A stretch of DNA of 64,000 nt from Craterostigma plantagineum (Eukaryota > Streptophyta > Magnoliopsida > Lamiales > Linderniaceae). A program made the position numbers and the translations under genes. Position 1 is the stretch's first letter. Every line of letters starts with the position of its first letter. Below are positions 47,332 through 58,588 of the stretch, piece by piece. Under the pieces are notes generated by a model. It did no database searches, was not told the origin of the DNA, and worked only from the letters and a program-made list of their open reading frames with translations. The stretch lies in assembly GCA_027422505.1 (NCBI GenBank), contig JAPQWV010000306.1, positions 1-64,000 of the forward strand. The letters run 5' to 3'.

Positions 47332-47465
47332 TAGTACTACTCATATCACCAAGGTCGACCTACCTTTTCGGGAGTCCATCCGAAAGAACTTCAAAGTTAA
47401 GCGTGCTTGACTTGAAGCAATCTTGGGATGGGTGACCCCCTGGGAAGTTTGCCCAGGGTGCGTGT
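47332..47465 (+). promoter_or_regulatory. 5S rRNA-like region in Cassandra LTR 3
   Basis: Same region as in LTR 1, with AAAGTTAAGCGTGC near 47392-47405, GGGATGGGTGACC near 47424-47436 and CCTGGGAAG conserved. Confidence 0.8.
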
Positions 47466-49072
47466 GAGCGAGGACGAAGCACGCTGAAAGGTTAAGTGGT
47501 GGTACAGTGGGGCCAGACTATCAGTCGGAGTGTGGTGGGCCCAACCCCATAAGTCCCGGTAGGAACGGATGCTACAGTGACACCCGGTATGGAACGGGAT
47601 GTTACACCGGTCCCTCCGTGACGTGATGCGGCTCAAGATTGAGTGAAGGGGGGTCTGCAACACTTGGAGTGATGGTCAGCGCCATGTCTGATGGTTCGGT
47701 GACTGTTTTGAAGAGGGACTCGAATGATACGCTCAATCGTCTCGGAGTCCTTCTAATCAACCGAATCTCCTCATCTGACTCCGTGTCTGATGCGGTAGCC
47801 GTGTGAGGTGAGAGTCCTCGTGCTACATCCTCACTGGCTGGTTCCGTCACCGGAGGCTCGATAGGTTGTATTGTTGAAATTAAAACCTCTGTTTCTGGCG
47901 TTGTAGCTAGCGGTGGTGAGATGTGCCCCGTTTCTGCCTCGGGCTGTGCTGCGAGAAGACCTTCGTCAATAGGTTCTTCGAGCACGCCGACAATGATGGG
48001 CACTTCAGTACTACGAGATACAGGTGGAGCCTCCAGTTCCATCTCTTGGGCCACGACATCGATTAGGATGGCCTCAACATCTGGTACTGTTTCATTGTGA
48101 GTTGGAGGATCCAGCAATAGTTCCTGAGCCACTTCATCAATCACCGTGTCTTCAGGACTAGGTTGTTGTTGTGGAGGGCTCACTTAGAACTCTGTCGGGG
48201 GCCCTCGAATCATCTACTCAGTCAGATGATGCTCCCGACAGTATCTCTGATATTCATCTCCCGTGGGGTCGGCGAGACGTAGCAGCTTGGGCGGAATACC
48301 CATCGATGGCTGAGCTAGGTCCGCGAGCTTGGGCTTGTGGAGGAACTTGAGCCTAGGTGGCTGATAGTTTCCTCCCGGAGGCAGGCGAGGAATATTCTGC
48401 TCGTACATCTCCATTTGTTGTCGGATGATGACGGAGAACCATCTCGCATACGGCACATTTTTGGACCGTTTGTTCTCTTTCTGTCTGATCTGTTCTGCGA
48501 GGTCGTTCCAGATCAGTTGAGCGAAATCGTAATTTTGTGAGAACATAACTCCGTGAAGTATTCGGAGGATGTGGCCGTTGCCTTTGTCGAAGCCTGCGTG
48601 CTTCAGGGACTAACACTTATTGATTATTCCAAAAAGTGTCCTCCACGGATGGGAATCCCGTTGCTCTGCATCTGAGCTAGCTTGGTGAGCGGCGGTCGGT
48701 TCCCCATCTGGAGGAAATCATGCACCACTGCATCTGATGGGAGGGGGTCGTAATTTTGGCTGTGAGGGAGGTCGAGCAGAAGTCTGAGATCGTTCTTGCT
48801 CATACAGACGTTCCTCGTCCCTACAATAGTGGTAAAGTGATACGCCCCGTTCAAGATGAGGCTCTTGATCATACCCCAAAACTGCTGGAGGTAGACCATC
48901 AGCACTGAGGCCATCACTGTAGAGCATGCCATAGTGGATGGCCTTGCAGTATGGACACGATGATGTCGTCTGGACACCGAAAGGTGGTCAGATCTAGTTG
49001 GAAGTTCGTGTCGTGTACATTGAGGTACAGAGCCTTCTCGTAGATGTGGTTGTAGGTAGGATAGTGATCCAT

Positions 49073-52000
49073 CCGAAATACAGATTCAAGTCATTAGCTA
49101 GATTAAAATTTAGTCGAAATTCGAATTTATCAAACCATAATGGTGAGACTATTTATAACATGTTTTATAAAATTGGCTTCCGGTAGCAAAGCCGAGACAG
49201 CGGCAGGTTCTCTGCCCCTGCGGGGATGGCGCGACAGAAGTTTTGAGAATTCAAGATTAGTGGAAATATAACTGCACATATAGGTCATATAGAGTAAATT
49301 TTTTAAGAAATAATTTTATTTCGACAAATGCATGTAAGTTAAAAAAAAATTGGTCGAAAAGTTTACTAAGTGTTAAAGTACTATTCACTTCGTGCTTTTT
49401 TTCGCGCGAGAATTGAAATTCTCAATTGAATTGCCTAAATGTGATTTTGAACTGAATATTTGCGATCAAAAATTTTATTCGCTAATGATAGCTACAGTTG
49501 AAAAAACTGACTTGGAAAATTTCTAAGTGTTTGAACTTAAAATGTGGTACTGTAGCCGAGAAATTTCACGATGGAGAAAAATTTCCGTGTAAATTTACGA
49601 TCGAGAAATTAGATTTCCAAATAAATTTACGATCGAAAAATATTTCGCGCGTGAATAAAATTTTTTGCTATGGAAGTTATTGAGCGAGAAAGATTTTCGA
49701 CTTTAAAAAGGTTTTTCGCTGCGAAAGTTTACGATCGAGAAAATTGTCAACGAGAGACTAAGTCAACCATCGAGAAAATTTTCGATCGATCAAATTATCG
49801 CTGCGTGCTTTTACGATCGAGAAATTTTATCATCGAAAAATTAATTTTTCGCTGCTAAAAGTTTCGATTGTAAGTTTTGCACTCGGAATTTTAAAAAGAT
49901 TGCATATATTTTATCTATTCCGTTCAGTAATCTTTTTGCTTGCATAAAATCAAAATTTAATTTCTCGATTGTAATTATTTTTTGATAAGAGTTATTATGT
50001 TAACGACCAAAAAAAAATTAGAGATCGAAAATCTTTTACGATGCAAACAGTAAATCAATCAAATTGAAATTCAGTTGACACTGTTTACGAACGAGAAAGT
50101 TCTTCGACGCCTTTAAACATTTGAAAAACCCAGTTTAGTCGAACGCTAAATCAACCTTTAATAACGCAGAAAATCGAAAAAATACGTTCCCAGAATGCTT
50201 AGAAAACACCAAAACTATCTTAAATGCAGATTCAACCCAGATTATACACCTAGAATGCTCGTAAATACTGCAAAATATCATTCCAATTTTCACATTCTGA
50301 GCAATCGAGATTTTAACACAGAATCATGCGAAAGATCATAGAATACAGATGCAAATCTATTTTAAATGCACGGTAACCGCTAAAGGAAGTCATATCTACC
50401 TTCAAAAGACGAAAACTAGATGAAAAATCGAAAGATTTTGAAGATTTTGACGTTCGTCTTTTGATAGAAAAAGTTTTGCGCGAGAGAATTTGACTGTTTA
50501 AATTTTTCGATAGACGGTTTTGCGTGTATTTGGGAATTTTCGACTGCAAAAATTTAATTCGTTAAATGGGCTGATTAGACGTTTATTCGACACTTGAAAT
50601 TCAAGGCCCATTATTGTTTGCGATCGAAAAATTTGCGATCAAGAAATTTGGTACCTATTTTGATTTTCGCTCGAGAAATTGAAGCAAAAATTGCCATTTG
50701 GTCCCAAGTTAATTTTCGATCGATAATTTGTGATCGGAAACTACAAATTTAGCCCAAATTTTTCGATTGGAAATTTTTTTTTTCAAATATTCAGACAGAC
50801 CCTAAGTTTAAGTATTCAACCACATAATTGCTTCCCCTAGATATGAAAATAAATGCAATTAACTCCCTGAAGTTTCGAATGATGACATCTGGCTCCAAAA
50901 TCAGATTTCGTGAATCTGCAAAACTTTAGAGCAAAATGTTCGAGAATGATTAGAGTTAATTATGGAAGCAATACTTGTTTTAATGAGGCTCCCCTTAATA
51001 AAGGAACAATTGGTTAAATTCAAAATCATAGAAAGAAGTTAGCTATCACAAATTTTAACCAACCAACAAGTTTTATGCCGAATACTCCAAGTATTGAAGA
51101 ATTCTTGACCTCCGCATTGTTTCTGCAACACTTAGAGGAAGATCATTAAAAAATATCTGGAGCTTTAAGGCATAAATTTGTAAATGCTCCCCCTCAAATA
51201 ATGTACCAAAATTTGAGATACGCGAATTCAACACATTTAGCCCAGATACATGTTCCCATATACATTTTCGCGCGAGGAGCAAAAACAGATAGTCGCATTT
51301 AAACAAGTCAATGCATATGAAATATACAATTTCATTTCAAAATATGCGATTTTTTTTCATAGTGAAGTAAATTTTCAGAAAACATCCTTTAACGATTTTT
51401 CTTTGACTCAGTCTACACTTGCTCAAGCTGAAGCTCCACTTCTCTACGAGGCTGAGAGATTATCTAAAGCAAAGATCTTCTTGTTCGTTCTCGGGCCGAT
51501 ACCGCGCTCCTTTTCTCTTAATCCGTAGTGAGGTTTCAGAGATTATCGATTTGAAGAAGTTTGTAGTTGTGGAATTCGAACCCAAGGCCGCGCTCCTCTT
51601 CTCGTTGTCTCAATATAAGACCGGATTATCGTTGGAGAAGTTCACTTCGCGGTGCTCATGTTTCCAGCCGTTCTGACGAGTGTACGAGATTATCGATGGA
51701 GAAGTTCACAGCAAGATCCGTGCCCCCTTCTAATGATATGAGATTGTGATAGTCGAAGGGCAGGTTCTTTTGGACTGCTTTTTGTGCGTTGAGCATTCCT
51801 CGTGTGCGTTTTCCACCTTCTTCTGTCATCTTTTTCTTTGTCATCTCGTTTTCTCCCCCTTCTTTTCTCGATTGAATATCCCATCGAAGACTTAGTTGTT
51901 CGGTTGAAGGCTCAAAGGGTTTTCAAGTGAGGAAAAGGATATCGGAGAAGGCTCAAGATTGATGACTAAAGGCTGTATTAAAGGATTGGTGAGGAATTTC

Positions 52001-52435
52001 CTAAGTGCTATAATCATTTCCCTAAGGATCTAACGAAAGGCGAGTATGAAGCCAAGAATCACTAGTTAAGACAAGCATTTGATGTGTGACTCGCTCAAGA
52101 ATAAATCAATAAAAAGGAAAAATAACAGGCCAGAATCCTCACTTATGTAAAGTGGCTTTGTGTGTAGCAGAGCAAATTAAATGAGCTTTAGCGACAAAAT
52201 TAAGCAAGCAATCAGTCGCATGCCAGGGAAATCTAATTGTGACGTAGATCGAGCATCCTAAAGATTTCTTCATTCCCCTATATTAAAGGTATATGTATAT
52301 TTTAATATTATTATTTATATATATATATGTTTATTTAGTTTCGTAATTTTATTATCACGCAAGATAATACAAATGAGCATGGAAAACACATAGAATAGAG
52401 CATGTGATAGCACGGAAAATTAGGTAATGCACATA
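49073..52435 (-). other. N2 non-coding spacer
   Basis: 3.36 kb between RNase H and the extra ORF. A dense GATCGAGAAA/TTTACGATCG field lies at 49550-49870, as in E1. A short GC-rich block (about 49186-49240, GGCAGGTTCTCTGCCCCTGCGGGG) is absent from E1. Segment 50530-51525 is inverted relative to E1 18857-20265; 51535-51890 is collinear with E1 20280-20640. Antisense open frames cross the right inversion edge (51419-51676) but have no recognised homology. Confidence 0.75.
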
Positions 52436-54344
52436 TTACGGAAGATTCAACATGCCTAGTTTTCCGACAAGGAATTGGAATCGTTTTTCGTCCAATGCCT
52501 TGGTGAAAATGTCGGCTAGTTGATATTCCTTGTTCTCAAAGTACATGTCAATGGTGCATTTTTCTACGCGGTCTTTGATAAAGTGATATCTAATGTCTAT
52601 GTGTTTCATGCGTGAATGGTGAACACGATTGCACTTAATCGCGATGGCACTTTGGCTATCACTATATATGGGTATATTATTTAAATTGTACCCATAATCG
52701 CAAAGCTGAGTCCGCATCCAAAGCATCTGGGAGCAACAGATGGCGGCTACGACGTATTCAGCTTCAGCCTTCGAAGTTGAGATGCAATTTTGCTTTTTGG
52801 ATGACCAACAGACTAGCTTTTCGCCTAGAAATTGAGCGCCACCGGAGGTGCTTTTCCTGTCCATTCGGCAACCTGCACAATCAGCATCAGTATAGCCGAT
52901 AAGTTTGAAGTTCGTACCTTTTGGATACCATAGTCCTAAGGTAGCTGTGCCCTTAAGGTAGCGAAAAATACGCTTCACCGCGAGCCTGTGGGATTCTTTG
53001 GGATCGGCTTGGAAGGAGGCACAAAGACAAGTGGCAAACATGATATTTGGACGACTAGAAGTGAGGTAGAGAATAGATCCAAATATGCTGCGATAGAGTG
53101 TGATGTCGACCGATTTTCCTGAGGGATCGGCATCCAACTTGCAACTTGTTGACATGGGAGTGCTGAGAGGCTTGCTCTGATCTTGATGGAACTTTTTCAG
53201 GTTGTCCTTAATGTATTTTGTTTGACAGATAAATATCCCATCATCAAGCTGCCTGACTTGAAGTCCTATGAAGAATTGCATCTCTCCCATGTGGCTCATT
53301 TCGAATTTACTCTTCATGAGATCTCCAAACTTCTTGCAAAGTCGTGGATTTGTTGAACTGAAAATGATGTCGTGGATGTAAACTTGAACGACCAGCAGAC
53401 TCTTATCTTGCCATTTGATCAAGAGGGTCGTATCGATTGTTCCTCGAATAAATCCAGACATTACGAGGAAGTCACTCAAGACATCATACCAAGCACGTGG
53501 GGCTTGATCAACGAAGTCATCTGCTGAGCGACATAGACTTCTTCTTTAAGTACGCCGTTGAGAAGGGCGGTTTTAACGTCCATTTGATAGACCTTGAAGG
53601 CTTTATGATCCGCGAAAGCCAATAAGAGACGAATGGCTTCAATTCGGGCAACAGGAGCATATGTTTCGTCATAGTCAATGCTTCATGTTGGTTGTATCCC
53701 TTTGCAACTAATCGTGCCTTGTTCCTGACCACTTCGCCATCTTCTTTCTTTTTGTTCTTAAATACCCATTTTGTTCCAATGATAGTTTTCCCATGCGGGA
53801 GGGGTACTAATTGCCACACTTGAAGACGTTCAAATTGGTTGATTTCCTCTTTCATTGCAATAATCCAATCCGGGTCTTGTAGTGCATCTTCTACCTTAGT
53901 AGGCTCGTTTTGGCTTATGAAGCAGCTGAAAAGACTGTGTTGATGTTGTGTTCTTACTCCGCTCGAAGGATCGCCACTTATTTGATCAATCGGGTGAGCT
54001 CTAGTCCACTTGCGCTCATGTGGCAAAGCTGAAGATAATGCATCAGCTATTTGTGGGTCTAGATTTTCAATGAACTCCGATTGTTCATTTGTGTGGGGAA
54101 GTTCCAAATCTGCACTGGGAGGGAGCGATTCTGATGATTCTTCCTCAACACCCACGGTAGGTTCTTCATTGTTCTGTGGAAAATCTGAATTGGGTGAGGT
54201 AGGGACTGTTGAAGAACTTGGTTCGGCCTTGTCGGGTGTATGATTGACGATGACTGGCGGATGTAGAGGCTCAAAGAGGGAATCCAAGTCTTCTGACACA
54301 AGTCTTAGAGCTTCATCTGGCGGTGATTGCTGAGTTGTTGCCAT
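52436..54344 (-). pseudogene. N2 reverse transcriptase and RNase H
   Basis: The linker and RT start lie at 53517-54344 (LPHERKWTRAHPIDQISG, WVFKNKKKEDGEVVRNKARL). A long uninterrupted frame follows, 53479-52436 (347 aa). RT catalytic YVDD reads YIHDIIFSS (about 53370), so one catalytic Asp is lost. RNase H is well preserved: [53 protein letters not shown], ending LGMLNLP-stop at 52436. A frameshift lies after GYNQHE. About 24 codons are missing between the VYVAQ block and APRAW, with CAAG at the join. Inactive, although the RNase H frame is the longest intact reading frame in the window. Confidence 0.92.
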
Positions 54345-54349
54345 CTTCT

Positions 54350-55867
54350 ATTGGTTTTGTGCCAACACACCAGTGAATACGGGTTCTGAGATGTTGTCTT
54401 CAGAAGCCAACGGGTTGAGCACGGGTCCAGAACTGTTTTGTTCAGAAGCCAACTCGTTCACTTCGTGAAAAGTGACGTTATAGCTTTCCTTAATCATGCG
54501 GTTGGACTTGATGTATATCGGTACGATTTTGATATTGAAGAATAACCGACGGAAGTTGCTTCGAATGCTTTAGGATCAAACTTTGCACGTTGCTCTCTAT
54601 CATTCGCCACAAAGCACTTGCACCTGAAGATATTAAAGAATGAGATGTTGGATAGTCTCTTATTTACTATCTCGTACGGAGTTTTGTTAAATCGTTTGTG
54701 AACCACCGTCCTGTTCTGGGTAAAACAGGCGGTATTTACTGCTTCAGCCCAAAGAAAGTGTGGAAGGCCAGAATGGATCGACATTGTACGAGCGGCTTCC
54801 ACTAGGGTTCTGTTTTTCCTTTCAACGACCCCATTTTGTTGAGGTGTTTTCACGGCTGAGAATTGTTGACTGATTCCAAGTTTCTGATAAAACTCACTGA
54901 GTATTTATTCTTGAACTCAGTGTCGTTGTCTGTTCGAATAACTTGAATAGTCTGTTGCAGCAGATTCTGAGTAGTGTTCACAAAGTTGATAATCAAGTCC
55001 CATGTCTCATCTTTGGTTCGGAGGAACTTTGTCCAAGTGTAGCGAGAGAAGTCATCGACGATCACTAGCACGTCTTGCGTCCACTGATACTCAGTGTCTG
55101 CATCGGCCCACAGAGGTCCATGTGGATTAGTTCCAATGGTCGAGATGTAGATGCAATTTGCTTGACATGACGAGACGCTTGCTATTTTTCCTAATTGACA
55201 TGCCGAACATTGATGCTCCTTTTATAGTAGTATAGTTGGAAGACCGTGAACCAACTTTTTCGTAGAAAGGCGTTGGAGAGCTTTAAATATTCAGATGAGA
55301 CATTCGTTGATGCCATAAGTTGTTCCTCTGTAAAACAGTTTGAGAGATGAGGCATACAGCTATCGAGGGCCGCACGGACGTCAGGTTGATCGTGTAAAGA
55401 TTGGATTTCCGAAGTCCTTTAAAGAAGTTCTGTGTCCTAACTATCCAAAATTCTGCACCGGTCAGCGTGAAAGACCACTTGAAATCCTTTATCACAGAAC
55501 TAGCCTATACTGAACGAGTTATGGCGGAGGTCTTCGACATAAGAGACATCTTTTATTGTCAGATTTTCCAAAATAATATCCCCACATCCAAGAATGGGAA
55601 CTGAGTCATTATTTCCGAATCTGACTTTGCCGCTTGGTCGGTCTTTGTAGTTGCTCAGCAGCTCTTGATTTCCAGTCATGTGTGTGGAGCAACCAGAGTC
55701 GAGGTACCACACATGATGGATCTGCAAAAACAAGTTAGGGAGCTTTAGGTACCCACTTAAACATGGGTCCTCTCAGATTAGCAGATACAGATTTAGGTTC
55801 AGATATGGTCCCTAAATAATTATTTGAGGGAGTTTTAATAACCCATGTCACTTTCGGAGAAGTGGGT
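54350..55867 (-). pseudogene. N2 protease and integrase
   Basis: Protease VWYLDSGCSTHMTGNQELL (55650-55710). Integrase second Asp region VIRTDNDTEFKNKYS (about 54895-54940) and VIVDDFSRYTWTKFLRTKDE (55010-55065). Glu in PQQNGVVERKNRTLVEAART (54785-54845), then FLWAEAVNTACFTQNRTVVH and RCKCFVANDREQRAKFDPK (54560-54610). Pre-integrase zinc region near 55200-55340 is frame-broken. A frameshift separates 54494-54853 from 54850-55071. The gag-protease link upstream is split by the solo LTR at 55868-58588. Confidence 0.9.
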
Positions 55868-57861
55868 TGTAGGACCCCGGTCCCCGCAAATTAGGTCGGC
55901 CAATAAATTTCGTGTATGATTTATGTGATTTTACGTTAATTTCATATATGATAGTTGCGCATGAGATGTTATAAAATTTTATGCTCGTGAGTGCTACGAG
56001 AATTATGTGCAATCAAGTGCTACTGACGCGAAATTGTGAGGAACCCTAATTTGGAAGGGTAAATTTTCGGAAATGCTAAAAGGAAATGACCGATGATAAC
56101 CGGGCTAGGAATTAAATTGTCATCGGGCTAGAGGTTAAGAAAAGCCCAAATGGGGGACAATTTTCCCTAAAATTAGGAAAAGCCCATGCCTTATCCAATA
56201 ATAACTAAGGAAAATATCTAACCCATTTTAACACTTTAACCACACCCAAACTAACGAAAAGCAAGAAGGAAAGGAGAAGGAGCCGAGACAAAAATTGAAC
56301 CAAGAGCACTTCAAATAGCTAAGGATTTCGAGAATTGTAAGTGAAATACCCTCCCTAAGCCTTTTTAATTTCGTATCCTAGGTGTTGTTGGATGTATTAA
56401 TGACATTAAATGCGATTTTAGTTTGAGAAAGAATGCGAAAACCCTAAGTGTAAAATATAAGCCCATGTTAAGGTCTCGATTTAGGTAAATAAGTGTTGGG
56501 ATTGTTTAATGTACGATCTAGGAACCGTAAGCTTGACTTCTATGTTAGGAACCACCTGATTTTGGGTAGCCAAGAGGGATAAGATGCACAGTTTCGATTC
56601 GATTGGTAGGAAGAAAGCAGTTTCGATCGAACATGATTAACCAAGGCACTTTCGATCGAAAGTAGGAAATTATCCTTAGAGTTTCGGGCGATAATTAGAA
56701 GCCACAAATTCAGTTTCGATCGAACCAATTTTAAATAGTAACTCGAAGATTTACGAGTTTCGACCGAAACTCATTTCAATGTATGAGTATCGATCGAAAC
56801 TCACACCAATTCCATGCCATCGATCAAAAGTGATTAATAACCTTGCATGGTTTCGATCGAAACCCATAACAACGCCATGCACACGTCACCATGCGGCGAA
56901 ACACAAGCCAATTGGAAGAAGAATCGAGCGAAAGTCGAGTGATGTCATGGTGATGAAATAGCACGGCGAAACTCATATGGTTTCAGGCGAAATTAATCCA
57001 TGATAATTACTAATTGAAATTAGGACTTGATAGAAATAAGTATCGACCGAAACTAAGATGTGAGGAACCTCAATTGGACAAATTGAATCGAGCGAAACTT
57101 AGCAAATCCAACGACTTTCGCCGAGCCTTTCATGAAAAGAATTTCAATTTCCTGATTTAGAAATTTATTAAGGATCGAAACTTAGAAGAAATCAAGCAAT
57201 TAGAAGTCTTGTCGAAACCCAATCCAAAGTAGCACTCTTTCTTCGCCGAGAATTATAAGCTAGGGCCGAAATTAAATAATAACATAGGCTAAGGTAGAAA
57301 TTGAATGACTTAGGAAATTCAATATGACACTTCCAATAGCTCAAAATCTAGAAAATTTGTACTTCGACGAATGAGCTAAGGAAAGCAAGGTACTAATCTT
57401 CTAACCTTTTTATTTAAAAGGTCAAACGACAGAAACGAACGAGGAAGTACGCTAACTACGCTTGGACAACAGGTAAGTAGAAATTCAACTACGACACGTA
57501 ACTTGCCTGCGTCCAATTATGTGAATTACGTGCTCGTGAATTTTGTATGAAATGTGTACGTATGATACGATTAAATTATGTGCATGATGGCATGATTAGA
57601 ATATGTACATGAGCATAGCATGAGCATTTGCACGCATGCGTGGTGTATAAGACGCGAGGTATGAGCGTGCGTAAGATCGCCTGTGTGCGATGTATACTCG
57701 CCGATATTGGCGTCTGTGTCGACTCGAATGAAGAGTCACGGCTTCCCCTGTGCAGCCAGTAAGGCAAATGAAGCTATAAGGCCTGTATAAGAGGCTGGGG
57801 GAAATACCCCGTATGCGGGAGATGCAACCTGGAGGATGCGGCCCGGGGCACACGCTGAGTA

Positions 57862-58030
57862 AGGGAAGATTCCTTCGGGTGACCTTCTAGCGTGAAAAGC
57901 ACTACCCGGAGGGAAGATTCCTTCGGGTGACCTCCGTGGTTAGTGGCTTCGGTGTTGGCTACCAGTGAGAAGCGCTCGCGTGGAGGCCACACTGAGTAAG
58001 GGAAGATTCCTTCAGGTGACCTTCTAGTGT
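57862..58030. repeat. Imperfect repeat GGGAAGATTCCTTCGGGTGACC in solo LTR
   Basis: GGGAAGATTCCTTC(G/A)GGTGACC occurs three times (about 57864, 57909 and 57998), each followed by a variable tail (TTCTAGCGTG, TCCGTGGTTAG, TTCTAGTGTG). GAAGATTCCTTC is itself near-palindromic. Confidence 0.75.
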
Positions 58031-58371
58031 GTGAACCTCCACACTTGAGATCTCTAAGGATGGCGCATAGTGGGACTGAAAGCCGAGGGCCCGTATGAAG
58101 TAAGAGTATGAGAAAAAAAGAGTATGAGCGTTAGAAAACGACGGCGTGGATTGTCGTTCGTTAGCACACGTGCATACATGCATAATTTCTGCTTACTGAG
58201 CCTCGGTGGCTCATTGTTTATGTTACGTGTTGTAGGTACCGACGATCACGGTACGTGATCCGACTTTTATGCGAGGCCAATCTTTTGAAGCTATCCGGCT
58301 GCTTTTGAGGTGGGAGTGTGTGTATGGATGACGACCTGTGAAGGCTGGGCGCATAGGAAGCTTTTGGCTAC

Positions 58372-58388
58372 ACACACACACACACACC
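58372..58388. repeat. (CA)n microsatellite
   Basis: A run of about eight CA dinucleotides (ACACACACACACACACACC) inside the solo LTR. Confidence 0.85.
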
Positions 58389-58588
58389 CACACTTGTCTT
58401 CTGTATAGACATGACTACGACGAATTGTAGAACGATTCGCGAAAATTCTTTTGACATGTGTATAAGACTTCCGCACGTAGTTTTAAAAGGAAAAATTTTA
58501 TTCGCATATTTACGCTTTTGCACGATAACAAAGCATTAGATACTTAGGATTAGAACGGAATACGAGGGCGGGACGACGGGTCCTGACA

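Larger units (their letters stand above)
46071..47606 (+). mobile_element. Cassandra-type TRIM tandem array: LTR-int-LTR-int-LTR
   Basis: Three LTRs (46071-46537, 46610-47067, 47140-47606; 467, 458 and 467 bp) are separated by two identical-length 72-bp internal domains (46538-46609, 47068-47139). Each internal domain begins GG then primer site TGGTATCAGAGC (46540-46551 in the first) and ends with a purine-rich GGTGGGCA before the next TGTGACGCC. The flanking duplication is TCGGT (46066-46070) against CCGGT (47607-47611), one mismatch. No protein is encoded. Each LTR carries a 5S rRNA-like segment. It splits the N2 extra ORF, whose reading resumes on the other side. Confidence 0.93.
44660..49072 (-). 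pseudogene. Copia extra ORF (aORF), N2 copy, C-terminal domain deleted
   Basis: Same extra ORF as in E1 and P. Start Met at 49072. N-terminal domain: VLMVYLQQFWGMIKSLIL (48855-48910), NRPPLTKLAQMQSNGIP, WNDLAEQIRQKENKRSKNV (48430-48510) and PRLPPGGNYQPPRLKFLHK. The acidic middle is 47607-48183, cut by the Cassandra array. The reading resumes with KAPVSDTQVPTEPV at about 46060 and continues to a His/Thr/Gln-rich part (45045-45713). Near 44920 most of the C-terminal domain seen in E1 and P is lost; the frame jumps from LPEL to a DGTLKVIR-like region. It ends QRERM-stop inside the LTR. About 957 codons remain without the insert. Confidence 0.78.
55868..58588. mobile_element. 2.72 kb solo LTR, TSD TGGGT, nested in N2
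   Basis: Starts TGTAGGACCCCGG (55868) and ends GACGGGTCCTGACA (58588). It is flanked by the perfect duplication TGGGT (55863-55867 and 58589-58593). The N2 gag-pol reading is collinear on both sides. No internal domain or proteins are present. Its ends resemble those of the 2882-5140 solo LTR when reversed, but orientation is not secure. Length suggests a long-LTR Gypsy lineage. Contains an imperfect minisatellite (57862-58030) and a (CA)n tract (58372-58388). Confidence 0.92.

Noticed and set aside
57576..58183. Open frames inside the 55868-58588 solo LTR
   Set aside because: No retroelement or host protein motif; LTR is non-coding and frames overlap a minisatellite.
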